This document shows positions 7,858 to 17,505 of a stretch of DNA of 36,558 nucleotides, piece after piece. This DNA is from an uncultured Flavobacteriaceae bacterium (GTDB lineage Bacteria; Bacteroidota; Bacteroidia; Flavobacteriales; Flavobacteriaceae). Below the pieces are notes generated by a model, which saw nothing but the letters and a program-made list of their open reading frames with translations, was not told where the DNA came from and ran no database searches. The stretch's first letter is position 1. Each line of letters begins with the position of its first letter. The translations under genes were made by a program, and so were the position numbers. The DNA is taken from the NCBI GenBank assembly GCA_947494205.1, contig CANLUH010000032.1:1-36558 (forward strand), read 5' to 3'.

Positions 7858-8184
7858 ATGTTGAAAGTAGAGTTTTTTTCAGAGTTTGATGATAACGGAG
7901 AACCTATAATGAAAAGTTTAAGTATTGATATTGAAGAGAATATGTCAATAAGTAAACTAATTGCTAAAATTCATGAGCAATCAGGAATTCCTACTTTTGT
8001 AGAACTAAAATGGGGAGATAATACAGAGAAAGTAAGTTGTTCATATAATGTTAAAGAGGCTTCCGACTTAAATTCATTAAAAGCGATTGCAAATTTGGAT
8101 GAAAAAATTAGTGAGTTTCCTAAATCTGGGACTAATGGAGAATTGTGTTTATATTTTGATTTAGAAGTTGGACTTATTAACTAA
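7858..8184 (+). CDS. Unknown 108-residue protein downstream of retron RT
   Basis: The family is not recognised. The protein is small and acidic with the pattern strand-strand-helix-strand (LKVEFFSEF, KSLSIDIEENM, SISKLIAKIHEQSG, FVELKWGD, ELCLYFDLE), which could be a beta-grasp (ubiquitin-like) fold; that is a guess from pattern only. It starts with ATG 64 bases after the RT stop, and its last 17 bases overlap the next gene, so the two are probably co-translated. There is no signal peptide or membrane segment. It could be a partner or substrate of the oxygenase, or an accessory gene of the retron island. Confidence 0.6.
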   Translation: MLKVEFFSEFDDNGEPIMKSLSIDIEENMSISKLIAKIHEQSGIPTFVELKWGDNTEKVSCSYNVKEASDLNSLKAIANLDEKISEFPKSGTNGELCLYFDLEVGLIN

Positions 8185-8869
8185 TTATAATTATAGTGAC
8201 AAGTTAGATTATCCTGAGATTATTGAAAAATTAAGACTTGGAGACTCTATTATTCTTATAGAAAATGTCCCTTTATTAGATAAAGTGTTATCTGATTGTA
8301 TTAGTATTATAGGACATGCAATAAATGAAAATAGAAATAATAATGGGAAATCTATTTTTGATGTTAAAGTCACGAGGCAAAATTCCTTTTTTAAATCTAT
8401 AGCAAATTCTAATCTATCTTTTCCATTACATACAGATTGTTCCGATTTTGTTTCTATACCCAATTGTATTGGGTTATTATGTGTAAATCCAGCTTGTTTT
8501 AATCAAGGTGCAAATACTTTTGCTTATATAAAAGATATATTGAAACTTTTCTCTAAAGAGGAAATAGAACAATTGGTGACTAAAAAATGGAAACATAGAA
8601 AAGAAAAAAGAAGTATTTTAAGCTATGAAAAAAATAGCGTTAAAATATGCTATGATAGAATTACTATGGAATCTTTTTCTAAAATTAGTGATTCAGAAAA
8701 AGTTTTACTCTCTAAATTAGATGGTATTTATAAACAAGCATTATTTAAAATAAATTTAAAAAAAGGAGATTTAATTTTATTTAGAAATGATTTGTTTTTG
8801 CATGGACGAGAAGCCTTCGATTTAGAATCTGATAGATTGGTAAAACGAATTAGATTTAATGTAAAATAA
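8168..8869 (+). CDS. Fe(II)/2-oxoglutarate oxygenase-like protein (TauD/CAS-like)
   Basis: This is a 233-residue protein. The segment FPLHTDCSDF gives an HxD metal-binding pair (H88, D90). A distal histidine sits in LILFRNDLFLHGREAF (H212) and a basic cluster RLVKRIRF near the C-terminus could bind the 2-oxoglutarate carboxylate. This order and spacing fit the TauD/clavaminate-synthase-like superfamily (asparagine oxygenase and CsiD relatives). The substrate is unknown. The start is TTG at 8168, inside the end of the previous gene; an in-frame TAG at 8162-8164 closes the frame upstream and there is no ATG near the N-terminus. A strong hairpin follows at 8871-8904. It may modify the product of the small gene it overlaps, but this is inference. 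Confidence 0.65.
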   Translation: MDLLTNYNYSDKLDYPEIIEKLRLGDSIILIENVPLLDKVLSDCISIIGHAINENRNNNGKSIFDVKVTRQNSFFKSIANSNLSFPLHTDCSDFVSIPNCIGLLCVNPACFNQGANTFAYIKDILKLFSKEEIEQLVTKKWKHRKEKRSILSYEKNSVKICYDRITMESFSKISDSEKVLLSKLDGIYKQALFKINLKKGDLILFRNDLFLHGREAFDLESDRLVKRIRFNVK

Positions 8870-8870
8870 A

Positions 8871-8904
8871 ATTCCCATTTTCTATTTTAATAGAAAACGG
8901 GAAT
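8871..8904. terminator. Bidirectional terminator between convergent genes
   Basis: Arms 8871-8886 (attcccattttctatt) and 8889-8904 pair over 16 positions with one A-C mismatch. It lies between the convergent oxygenase-like and AAA+ ATPase genes, with A/T tracts on both sides. Confidence 0.75.
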
Positions 8905-8908
8905 ATGT

Positions 8909-11900
8909 TTAATTTTCAAAACCTTTCTTTAAAACCTCTTGTATCCCTTGTAAATGATCACTAAACGCCATCATTTGACTTAATACTTGCGCCATTTCGT
9001 TTTTATTACCAAAGCCTTTCAATTTATTGTTTTTAATAAAAAGGTCTTTAATAGTTGTCCAGCGGTCTAATTCTTCTGGAGAAAGTTTATCTATAAGTTC
9101 CTTGTATTTTAGTAAATTGGCTTCTGCGGAAGAGGTTAAGGTTTGCGACTCACTTTCATAATGAGATAATACCAAACGTTGTAATTCTTCATCATTCATA
9201 ATAGGAACAATCTTAGCAATTAATTTATTCATATCACGATAGGAGCCTTGTAACTTAAAAGAAGGTTCTATACGATATTGATCTTCCATTGCTGCCGATT
9301 GTATGTAGGTTTGATTTACCTTCATTATTGTATCTCTAACTATAATGGCTTTTTCTAGTACCGAAGTATAGTCTTGTATCTCTTGCTTTGTATGGTTTCC
9401 TTTTAAATCAACATCTGCTGTATTATTCTCTACTTTATCTATTAATGCATAGACATCTTCAAAATATTTACTACTTAATTGATGTAATACAGGATTAGAA
9501 GTTAAGGCATTTTCAATTAAACTTAGTTTAAATAAATGTGCCGTATCTCCAATGATATCTCCTAAATTATAAATATCTGCACGGTTTGCTAACATATCTG
9601 GAATTTGGAAACGGTCTCCGCTTTCTGTATAAGGGTTACCAGCCATTATTACACAGAATTTCTTGCCACGTAAATCATAGGTTTTTGATTTTCCTTTGAA
9701 AATACCTTCAATTTTACGAGTACCATCAGATAAGGAAATAAACTTTTGTAAAAATTCAGGATTACAGTGTTGAATATCGTCAAGATATAGCATCACATTA
9801 TCGCCCATCTCAAAAGCTAGATTTAATTTTTTTAATTCTTCTCTAGAGGCGGAGTTGTTTGCAGACATTGGGTCTACAGATGTAACTTCGTGCCCTATGG
9901 CTGGTCCGTTAATTTTCATAAATACCAATCCTAAACGGTTAGATATGTATTCCATTAAGGTTGTTTTACCATAACCAGGAGGAGAAATTAATAATAGCAT
10001 TCCCATTCTATCGGTACGTTTGTTGTCGCCAACGGTACCTAATTGTTTTGACAAGTTATCCCCAATTAAAGGGAAGTATACTTGGTCTATTAGTTTGTTT
10101 CTTACAAAAGAAGACAATACTCTAGGTTTAAATTCTTCAAGTTTTAACTCTTCTTTAAGTTGCTCGGTAATTTCTTGTTTTGCTTCTTTATAGCGTATAA
10201 AATTAGGCACTTCTATTGAAGCGAATTCATGTAAATTAGTCATGAATTCATGATAATTGAATGTTAAAACACCATCAATTACTGTGCTGTGATCTCCTTT
10301 TAAATCTTTTATAGCTTCAATTGGATGTACTGCTTTTATTACAGAGTTAGACTCGTGTTCAAATAATAAAATACATACAATTTCATCGGTATAGCTTTCA
10401 GTTGAAACGCCTTGAGTAGATAGAAAAGAGCTTACCCATTGTTTGGTTAAGTGTATCTTAGCTATATAGTCTTCGGTTTTTTCTATACCAGCTTTAAACT
10501 TATGAAAAGCGTCTTGCTTTTTTAATGTTTTTACTAAATCATCTTTTAAGCTAAAGGCATCTGTACTAATTTGAAAAGCATTATTTTCTTTAAGTTCTTT
10601 AAAAAGATAGTTTGCAATCTGTAAACTAATGTCTTCAGAAAATAAATTACTGTTTTTAGAAAACTCAGAGATTTTCGCTCCTAAGGTTTCAATTACAAAA
10701 GAAAAAGAATCGCTATCTGGAAATACACTTAATACTTCTCCTGACGCTTTAATGTTTGAATTCTGAAATAATTGTTCTGTTTCAGACAGTGAATTCCAGA
10801 AATATTGAGCGTAAGCTCTTAAAGTAGGAGAGTAGGTAAGTAGTCCTAATTCATGATGTTTATGTACTAATGTGTGCAATATTTTACTAGCATCTGTATC
10901 ATGAACGCCTTTTACATAACCTTCTGAATATAAATTACTACTTTCTTGCTGAACAATGGTTAATAGTTCTTCTTGTGTTTTATTAACCAGTTCTTCTTCT
11001 GGTAATGATTTAAATATTTTATAGGCTAAATAAGCAGAACGATAAACGTTTTTGTTTTCTGAAACTAATTCTTGATTCCAATATCTTTTAGATTGTAATA
11101 GGATATCGTTTTCAATAGTGTCGTAAAAGTCGGTTCCGGTTAAATGATAGTATAACTCTTCATTTTTATAAACAATAGTTAGGTCTAGTACTTGTTTGTT
11201 TACACCGAACTTATGTTTACCAAACTTAATAACGTTTTCACCGTCTTCGTATAATTCTTGTTTATCCTTTAATTTACGAAGTGCATCTTCTTTAGCTACT
11301 TTTAATTGTGTTTCTATAGCTTCTGCTTTACCAGCATCATCTAATTCACGTAATTGATTAATAATGTCTCTTACCTTATTAATCATTAAATCTGCAGCGA
11401 AATAGCCATTAATATCTTCAATCGTATCGAAGCTTTGTGCTTTTTTGCCTACACCTTTTAGTATACGTTCTGATGCTGTTTGTAAGGCTACAGCTTTTTT
11501 ATTTCGCTTTTCTATTAAATTATTTTTACGGGAATCGAAAGCAGCATGAATTTCTTCACGTTTTTCTATAATCTGAGTAATAAACTCTTCGAAATCGGCG
11601 AATTTACCTTCTAATTCTTCAAGCTGGATAGCCGTTTTAGTTAGGAACTCGTCGCATTTTTCAGGAGTCGTAGCCATATCAATATAGTTGATGATACTCT
11701 GGTCTATCAACTTTAATTGTGCAACAAAATCAGCTTTTGCTTCAGAGCTGCCAAGCTTTTTAATACTGTTCTTTATTCCTGCTTTTAATTGATTTAGTGT
11801 AGCAAAAATTAAAGAAATATTATCTATAATTTTTGTAGACTGTGACGTGTCTTCAATTTCAAGATTAGAAACAATATCAATTAATAGTTCTAAGTCTCCA

Positions 11901-13762
11901 GTAATCTCATTAACTTCTTTTTCTAACGCTTTTGCTTCTACTACCTTTTTTATTTCTGGTAAAGCAGTCTCTTTTTCGGCTACTCGTTTATGGTAAGGTG
12001 CTAAAGCTTTATCATTTAATAAAAATTGAACGCAACGTTTAGAAATTAATGTATTTTGTTCTGCAACTTGTGCTTCTAAAGCTTCTAGATGTTTTTTTTG
12101 AATGTAACGAACATCGTGTAAACTAATAACTTCCCCTCGTAAGGTTCGTAATTGATTTAATAAACCAACAAAATCATCTATGGATTTAAATGAAGTACTT
12201 TTTATTTTACTAAAAAGTTCATCAGATTTTACATTGATTTCTTTAGTCGATTTCTCGGCTTGTTTTTTTAATTGAACTACTTTTTCAAATTCTTCTATAG
12301 CCGCATTGGCTGCTTCGTTAATTTGAAGTACGGGTTCATTTAATAGATATGTATCTGTTTCTGGAAGCCAATAATAGGTGTCGTTTATGTCTTTAGATAT
12401 TTTAGCAATATCGTTGTATAACCCCGTATAATTATCTTCTTTGTTTAACAGATTAATTAATTCATGACACTCCGCCATAGCACGAACAATATCTTTATTT
12501 CCTATTTTAAATAGTAAACTATCGGTGTGCTGAGATGGCATAAAATCGCCTTTTAAATATGGTGTTTGCCATATTTGTACCACATGGTGTTTGGTTTGTT
12601 CGTCTTCTGTTTTAAAGTAACATAATTCGCCATTTTCAAGTAGTGTAAACCCATTACATATAATAGGAGTTTTTACTTCTTGTTCAATGATATTATAAGA
12701 CATTAAAATGTATAGACCGCGAATTGTAGCGTAGAAAACATATAAAAAATCTTCACCATTTGGTGAGCTTATTTTCTTTTGGAATTTAACTTCTTTAACA
12801 TCACTTTCAAATATTTTATATTCTCCAGTTTGTAGGTAGTATCCGTTAGGAAAAATAATACCATGTTCGTCTGGTAATTGAACTGTAGTATCTTTTATAC
12901 TTTCTATACGTTGTACTTCTTGTAACTTATGGTTATAAACAAAATAACGTGGTGCTTCCTGGAATGGTTTTATCTCTATAGTGATTAGGTTACCCAAGTC
13001 GCCAAAACGAAACTGACCATCGTCTAAGGTTTGATCTATATGTTCTACAGGTTCTGAAAGGATACCTTTTCCGTCCTCCGTATTATCTTCAATTTTAATG
13101 GTTAAATCTCCGCCTATAGTTTCAACAAATACTTTGTCTAGAATTGAAATGTGCGAATGTGTTCCGTAGCGATGCATATCGCGAGTAACTTCTTGCCATT
13201 TAAATTCGTGTTGCGTAGGAAATTGGTATTCGTGTTCGCTACGATTATCTATATATTGAAGCTCATTTTCTTTAATTAACCATTTAAATGTTTTAATGTC
13301 TTTTGTGCTTTCGCTTAATTGAAAAACCATGTGTAAATAGTTTCCAATGACGGCAAATTTTGAGAATATGGTATTTCGGTAGTACTTATAGAGATTGGTG
13401 AAATCGTTGATGAAAATGTCATCGTTAATTAAGTCTAAAGATTGTAAGTGAAAGTGATTTTCTTTAAACTTATAAATACTAAAAACATCGGTAAGTTTTA
13501 TATCTGTTCGTAAACCAAAGTGCACGTTGTAACCAAAGATGGACGTGTTTCCAAAAGAAATAATGTCTCTGGCGATACAATTATTCTCTGTGTTTATTCT
13601 ATCGTTAGCAATTAATTTGGTTTCTATATTTCCAAAAACATGTTTTCTAGCATCATTTAATTTATGCAATCTTCCTTGTAGTTCTTGCTTTTGTTTTTGC
13701 AATCTACCCTGAATGATTTCATAAGTTCCACCGTCTAATTGTTGATTGTTTTGGTTTTCCAT
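8909..13762 (-). CDS. Giant AAA+ ATPase of DUF3686 'DNA repair ATPase' type
   Basis: The 1617-residue protein opens with a conserved segment rich in beta strands (GGTYEIIQGRL ... IFGYNVHFGLRTDIKLTDVFSIY) typical of proteins annotated as DNA repair ATPase. A long coiled-coil middle section spans about 500-850, and a C-terminal AAA+ module has Walker A PPGYGKTT (1261-1268, K1266), Walker B LYLDD (D1328, D1329), a sensor-1 region VIMAGNP near 1373 and an arginine-containing segment following. The name DNA repair is historical annotation. Here the gene is last in an operon with YbjN-like, PspA, NfeD-like and flotillin genes, which suggests remodelling of a membrane-associated PspA or flotillin assembly instead. 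ATG start; convergent with the oxygenase gene. A 10-bp inverted repeat precedes it within the operon. Confidence 0.8.
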   Translation of the reverse strand: MENQNNQQLDGGTYEIIQGRLQKQKQELQGRLHKLNDARKHVFGNIETKLIANDRINTENNCIARDIISFGNTSIFGYNVHFGLRTDIKLTDVFSIYKFKENHFHLQSLDLINDDIFINDFTNLYKYYRNTIFSKFAVIGNYLHMVFQLSESTKDIKTFKWLIKENELQYIDNRSEHEYQFPTQHEFKWQEVTRDMHRYGTHSHISILDKVFVETIGGDLTIKIEDNTEDGKGILSEPVEHIDQTLDDGQFRFGDLGNLITIEIKPFQEAPRYFVYNHKLQEVQRIESIKDTTVQLPDEHGIIFPNGYYLQTGEYKIFESDVKEVKFQKKISSPNGEDFLYVFYATIRGLYILMSYNIIEQEVKTPIICNGFTLLENGELCYFKTEDEQTKHHVVQIWQTPYLKGDFMPSQHTDSLLFKIGNKDIVRAMAECHELINLLNKEDNYTGLYNDIAKISKDINDTYYWLPETDTYLLNEPVLQINEAANAAIEEFEKVVQLKKQAEKSTKEINVKSDELFSKIKSTSFKSIDDFVGLLNQLRTLRGEVISLHDVRYIQKKHLEALEAQVAEQNTLISKRCVQFLLNDKALAPYHKRVAEKETALPEIKKVVEAKALEKEVNEITGDLELLIDIVSNLEIEDTSQSTKIIDNISLIFATLNQLKAGIKNSIKKLGSSEAKADFVAQLKLIDQSIINYIDMATTPEKCDEFLTKTAIQLEELEGKFADFEEFITQIIEKREEIHAAFDSRKNNLIEKRNKKAVALQTASERILKGVGKKAQSFDTIEDINGYFAADLMINKVRDIINQLRELDDAGKAEAIETQLKVAKEDALRKLKDKQELYEDGENVIKFGKHKFGVNKQVLDLTIVYKNEELYYHLTGTDFYDTIENDILLQSKRYWNQELVSENKNVYRSAYLAYKIFKSLPEEELVNKTQEELLTIVQQESSNLYSEGYVKGVHDTDASKILHTLVHKHHELGLLTYSPTLRAYAQYFWNSLSETEQLFQNSNIKASGEVLSVFPDSDSFSFVIETLGAKISEFSKNSNLFSEDISLQIANYLFKELKENNAFQISTDAFSLKDDLVKTLKKQDAFHKFKAGIEKTEDYIAKIHLTKQWVSSFLSTQGVSTESYTDEIVCILLFEHESNSVIKAVHPIEAIKDLKGDHSTVIDGVLTFNYHEFMTNLHEFASIEVPNFIRYKEAKQEITEQLKEELKLEEFKPRVLSSFVRNKLIDQVYFPLIGDNLSKQLGTVGDNKRTDRMGMLLLISPPGYGKTTLMEYISNRLGLVFMKINGPAIGHEVTSVDPMSANNSASREELKKLNLAFEMGDNVMLYLDDIQHCNPEFLQKFISLSDGTRKIEGIFKGKSKTYDLRGKKFCVIMAGNPYTESGDRFQIPDMLANRADIYNLGDIIGDTAHLFKLSLIENALTSNPVLHQLSSKYFEDVYALIDKVENNTADVDLKGNHTKQEIQDYTSVLEKAIIVRDTIMKVNQTYIQSAAMEDQYRIEPSFKLQGSYRDMNKLIAKIVPIMNDEELQRLVLSHYESESQTLTSSAEANLLKYKELIDKLSPEELDRWTTIKDLFIKNNKLKGFGNKNEMAQVLSQMMAFSDHLQGIQEVLKKGFEN

Positions 13763-13842
13763 TTATTTTTTTTAATCAAGATGGTTTAGAAGAAAGAGAC
13801 ACTACATTATTAAATAATGAATGGCATCTAAGTAAGAAAAGT

Positions 13843-13872
13843 AAGAGTCTAGTTTTTGTTCGCTAGACTCTT
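13843..13872 (-). terminator. Intra-operon hairpin between flotillin and ATPase genes
   Basis: Arms aagagtctag (13843-13852) and ctagactctt (13863-13872) are a perfect 10-bp inverted repeat with a 10-base loop. On the minus strand the hairpin is followed by a T-rich but interrupted tract, so it may act as a partial terminator or processing site between flotillin and the ATPase, about 81 bases before the ATPase start. Confidence 0.5.
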
Positions 13873-13883
13873 AGTTTTTGTTT

Positions 13884-15950
13884 TTAAGATAATTTCTTAT
13901 CTGATAATCCTAATCCTTTAGCAAGGTTAAATAGATTACTAAATAGACTTTGTTCGTCTTTATTATTTGTTTTGTCTTTTAAGTCCATTAAAAGATTAGC
14001 TATTGTCAAGTTTTTAATGTCTTCGGAAGAAATACCATACTTAGTAGCAAAATCTTTTACTTTTTCAAGTAAGTTTCCTTTTACATCATCGCTACCTAAA
14101 ATAGCGTCTTTTACTTCTTGAATGTTATCACTATGTTGTACTAATCTATCAATACCTTTAGCTTTAGTAATTTGCCCGATGATTTGATCGAAGAACATAG
14201 TTTCACCTCCAACAATATCAATATTAGCAGCTCTTAATGCATCTCCAATAACAAGTGCTTGCGCGTCTGCTATATCTTTTTGGATGTTTATTTCGGCTAA
14301 GTCCACTTGTAATTCCTTCTCTAAACGTAATTTGAATTCTTCGTGCTCTTTACCAACACCATCTAACTTCTTCATCGCTTCAGCTTTTTCTTCTATTCCA
14401 GCTGCATCAGCAATGGCTTTTTCTTTAATAACTTCAGCTTCGGCTAATCCTTCTTCTTTAATAGCTTCTGCTTTCGCTAAAATACCAGCTGCTTCTGCTT
14501 TCGCTTTTTTCTCAATAATTGTAGCCTCTACTATTCCTTGACGCTCATTTGCATCTGCTTTAGCATGCATTACTTGCGCTTCAGACATACCAATTGTTGC
14601 TTCTTCTTTAGCTTTAGCTTCTGCTAATGTTTTACGAGCTTCCGCTTCTTTTTCACTAGCTTCTTTTTGAGCTTGTGCTTCGATATTAATTTCTTCAGCT
14701 TTTTGTTTTGCTGCTTCTTTTTGTGCTTCAGCTGCTTTAATAGTTGTAATTAATGCTTCTTGAGCATTTGCTTCAGCAATAGTAATTTTTACTTGTTTAT
14801 CACGGTCGGCAGTTTTAAAAGCTTCAATATCTTTCATGTTTTCTTGCTCTTCAACTACACCTTTTTCTAAGACAACACGGTCGCGAATAACATCTTGAAT
14901 GTTTTTCTTTTCAACTTCTAAAACTTTTTCCTTTTCTATTTGTGCTAATGTTACAATACGTTCTCTTTCTGTAGCTTCTAACATTCTGTCTTTTTCAACA
15001 CGTTCTGTTTCTACAGCATCAGTTCTTAACTTATTTTTTTCTGCTACTATAACTTGACGTTGTTTGTTTTCTTCGGCTACTTGAACTTTTTCTTCTGTAG
15101 CGATACGTGCTGTTTCAGATTTTAAACGTTCTTCTTCAGCAACCTTTAGTGTTTCTGCTTCTTCACGCGCTTTAATATTCGCGATTTCACGTTTTTGTTG
15201 TTCTTCTTTTTCAGCTAATTGCTTATCTAATTCTAAAATAGCTTCACGTGCTTCAACATCTTGTTTACGAATTATTTTTTCTTCGTCACGTTTAATTAAA
15301 TTCGCTTTTACATTTTGATTAGCTGTTAATTCTGTAATCTTTTTAATTCCTTCTGCATCTAAAATATTATCCGCTTTTAAGAAACTTACTGGTGTTTGCT
15401 CTAAATAATCAATAGCACAATCTTCTAGAGTATAACCGTTTAAATCTGTACCAATAATATCTACAATTTCGTCTCTAAACTCTCTTCGAGCTTCATATAA
15501 TTCCGTGAATTGGAACTTTTTACCTACTGTTTTTAGGGCTTCAGAAAATTTAGCTTCAAATAATTCTTCCAATGTAGTATGGTCTGATGCTCTTTCACAA
15601 CCAATGGTTTGCGCTACTTTCTTAATATATTCTACTTCGTTATTTACGCGAACAAAAAAGGCTACTTTAATGTCTGCTCGCATATTATCTTTACAAACTA
15701 ATCCATCATTACCTAATCGTTCTATTTGAATCTTTTTCACAGAAATATCCATTATTTCTACGCGGTGAAATACAGGTACGACATACATTCCTCGGTCCGT
15801 TGCGACCTTGGTTCCTTTAAATCCTGTTCTTACTAAGGCTTCACCTTGCGGTACCTTTTTGTAGAACATAGCAATGATTGCAAAATAGACAATAACTAAG
15901 AATAGTAAGAGTCCAAGACCTATTCCTAAAATTTGTGGTAAGTTATCCAT
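13884..15950 (-). CDS. Flotillin / SPFH-domain membrane scaffold (YqiK-like)
   Basis: The 688-residue protein has one N-terminal membrane segment (about 7-30, GIGLGLLLFLVIVYFAIIAMF), then an SPFH/PHB domain at about 33-200 (VPQGEALVRTGFKG ... RGMYVVPVFHRVEIMDISVKKIQIE ... ELFEAKFSEALKTVGKKF), and a very long Glu/Ala/Lys coiled coil at about 200-560 containing the EA-repeat stretches typical of flotillins. The tail of about 110 residues includes a FSNLFNLAKGLGL segment. It is longer than FloT-type flotillins and closer to YqiK. Flotillins scaffold ordered membrane domains. The gene lies between the NfeD/YqiJ-like gene and the AAA+ ATPase; flotillin-NfeD adjacency is a known conserved pair. ATG start. 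Confidence 0.92.
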   Translation of the reverse strand: MDNLPQILGIGLGLLLFLVIVYFAIIAMFYKKVPQGEALVRTGFKGTKVATDRGMYVVPVFHRVEIMDISVKKIQIERLGNDGLVCKDNMRADIKVAFFVRVNNEVEYIKKVAQTIGCERASDHTTLEELFEAKFSEALKTVGKKFQFTELYEARREFRDEIVDIIGTDLNGYTLEDCAIDYLEQTPVSFLKADNILDAEGIKKITELTANQNVKANLIKRDEEKIIRKQDVEAREAILELDKQLAEKEEQQKREIANIKAREEAETLKVAEEERLKSETARIATEEKVQVAEENKQRQVIVAEKNKLRTDAVETERVEKDRMLEATERERIVTLAQIEKEKVLEVEKKNIQDVIRDRVVLEKGVVEEQENMKDIEAFKTADRDKQVKITIAEANAQEALITTIKAAEAQKEAAKQKAEEINIEAQAQKEASEKEAEARKTLAEAKAKEEATIGMSEAQVMHAKADANERQGIVEATIIEKKAKAEAAGILAKAEAIKEEGLAEAEVIKEKAIADAAGIEEKAEAMKKLDGVGKEHEEFKLRLEKELQVDLAEINIQKDIADAQALVIGDALRAANIDIVGGETMFFDQIIGQITKAKGIDRLVQHSDNIQEVKDAILGSDDVKGNLLEKVKDFATKYGISSEDIKNLTIANLLMDLKDKTNNKDEQSLFSNLFNLAKGLGLSDKKLS

Positions 15951-16035
15951 AGTTTTAATTCGTGTGTTTAATTTAGTTTTTAGTTAATAATTTATATAGA
16001 AGTGTTTTTTCTCTTTAAGTAAACCATATTAAGCT

Positions 16036-16770
16036 CTAAAAATAGACTTCTTGAGTATATTTTTGTACATAATAAAATGATTTATCATCACTTGGTTTAA
16101 TAATTAATATAGAATCTCTAAATGCTATAGGGAAACCTTCTAGAGATTTTATGTTTATAGATAGCGTGTCACCGTCTACAATAACTTCAGCCGAGCCTAG
16201 TTTATTATCTTTAATATTAGATAAGCAAGTACCTCGCCTACCAATAAAATCTATTGGTGCATCGCCATCTTGATTTAAATTTTTAAAGAAACCTTTAAAA
16301 GGTGTAGTGACTATTTTTGTTACTATAAGCGATGGTAAAATAGCTGCCAGCATAAGTATAAAGCCAAATGAGGTGTCGAAGCTATGAGTTATAGATGTAC
16401 TTACTGCAGTACAAATCCACCAGATAAAAATCCAACACGTAAAGGTGAACATAAAAGGTAAGCCAACAAAATTGAAATAGATTAATACAACTTGCCACCA
16501 TTTTAGTGGTTTACGGCGTTTACCAATAACGTCTTCTTTATTGACTTCGGTGTTAGCAATGTCATGAAAATCTACATTGCCGCCTTCTATACCAGAATCG
16601 ATATCTACATCGGCGTCGATGTCTACATCCATGTCTACGTCTACATCGACATCGAGGTCGAAATCTAGGCCGGAAATCATGGTTATTAACCAATATACGA
16701 TGAGTAGAATGACTAATAGCGTTAATGTAATATTTACACTAGAAAATAATATGTCGGTTAGTGATGTCAA
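16036..16770 (-). CDS. NfeD/YqiJ-like membrane protein with OB-fold tail and Asp-alternating tract
   Basis: This is a 244-residue protein. The membrane segment at about 10-34 is followed by a striking tract (36-58) where Asp alternates strictly with hydrophobic residues (DFDLDVDVDVDMDVDIDADV). Two or more membrane helices follow at about 93-165 (WWQVVLIYFNFVGLPFMFTF and later), then a C-terminal beta-rich domain (170-244; IDFIGRRGTCLSNIKDNKLGSAEV) of the OB-fold type found in NfeD/YqiJ proteins. These proteins partner flotillins, and flotillin is the next gene. The gene starts 4 bases after the PspA stop, so they are co-transcribed. The Asp tract is likely extracytoplasmic or loop-located and might bind divalent cations; that part is inference. 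Confidence 0.8.
   Translation of the reverse strand: MTSLTDILFSSVNITLTLLVILLIVYWLITMISGLDFDLDVDVDVDMDVDIDADVDIDSGIEGGNVDFHDIANTEVNKEDVIGKRRKPLKWWQVVLIYFNFVGLPFMFTFTCWIFIWWICTAVSTSITHSFDTSFGFILMLAAILPSLIVTKIVTTPFKGFFKNLNQDGDAPIDFIGRRGTCLSNIKDNKLGSAEVIVDGDTLSINIKSLEGFPIAFRDSILIIKPSDDKSFYYVQKYTQEVYF
16597..16665 (-). repeat. Alternating Asp codon tract
   Basis: Twelve Asp residues occupy every second position from residue 36 to 58 of the NfeD-like protein. At DNA level it reads as repeats of gtc/atc-type words on the plus strand (gacgtagac-like six-base units on the coding strand), so it can expand or contract by slippage. Confidence 0.85.
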
Positions 16771-16774
16771 TATA

Positions 16775-17494
16775 TTATGCTTGTTTATTGGTTTTATTTA
16801 GTTTTAATTGTTCTTTAAGCTTTGCTAAATCGCTTTCAGCAGTACTTTCAACGTTATTAATAACCTTGTCTATTTCGTCGTCTGCACTAACATTATTATT
16901 AGCGATATCTCCATACGCTTCGGACAAAGCTTCTTCTTGAGTTACTTTATCTTTCATACGTTCAAGCATAGCAACCGTACCTGTACTATCTAATTCTGCC
17001 ATTTGCTTGTTTAAGTTTTTTGTTGCTTTAGATACTTTAACGCGGGCTTTTAATGTTTTTAGCTCATTTTCCCATTTTTTAATATTGGTTTTAATGTCTT
17101 TAACATTGTTTTCTAATTGCGATACCGAAGTGCTAAATTTAGTAACTTCATCTTTATGTAAATGAGACTGTTTATTTGCTTCTTCTTTTTTTATTAAAGC
17201 TTCTTTGGCTAATCTGTCTGCTTCTGTAGCATCTAATTTGCCATCACCAGCTTTTTGCAAAATAAGCATTGCTTTTTGTTGGTAATCGTCTGCTTTAGCA
17301 GTCGTGTTTTCCATATCGTTTTTAGCACGTATGGCTAAGGCTTTTACTTGCGCTAAGGATTCTATGCTTTTTTCAAGATCGTTACGTAAATCTCTAATGC
17401 CTTGTTCGGTCATTTTAATAGGGTCTTCCATTTGGTCTATAGCAGAATTTGCTTCAGATTGTCCTATCTTGAATAGTCTTCTAAAAATATTCAT
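16775..17494 (-). CDS. pspA: PspA/IM30 (ESCRT-III-like) membrane-stress protein
   Basis: The 239-residue, almost wholly helical protein has an N-terminal amphipathic start (MNIFRRLFKIGQSEANSAID) followed by MEDPIKMTEQGIRDLRNDLE, the conserved opening of PspA/Vipp1. Long coiled-coil helices follow to about 190 and a charged tail ends in LNKTNKQA. PspA/IM30 proteins assemble on damaged or curved inner membrane and maintain its integrity. It lies 11 bases after the YbjN-like gene and 4 bases before the NfeD-like gene. Neither PspF nor PspBC is present, so regulation must differ from Escherichia coli; the divergent XRE gene is a candidate. ATG start. Confidence 0.93.
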   Translation of the reverse strand: MNIFRRLFKIGQSEANSAIDQMEDPIKMTEQGIRDLRNDLEKSIESLAQVKALAIRAKNDMENTTAKADDYQQKAMLILQKAGDGKLDATEADRLAKEALIKKEEANKQSHLHKDEVTKFSTSVSQLENNVKDIKTNIKKWENELKTLKARVKVSKATKNLNKQMAELDSTGTVAMLERMKDKVTQEEALSEAYGDIANNNVSADDEIDKVINNVESTAESDLAKLKEQLKLNKTNKQA

Positions 17495-17505
17495 AAGTGT
17501 TTTTT

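Noticed and set aside
2-8869. Left part of the window as a prophage
   Set aside because: Only the fibre-like partial gene hints at phage; no capsid, terminase, integrase or attachment site is visible in this window.
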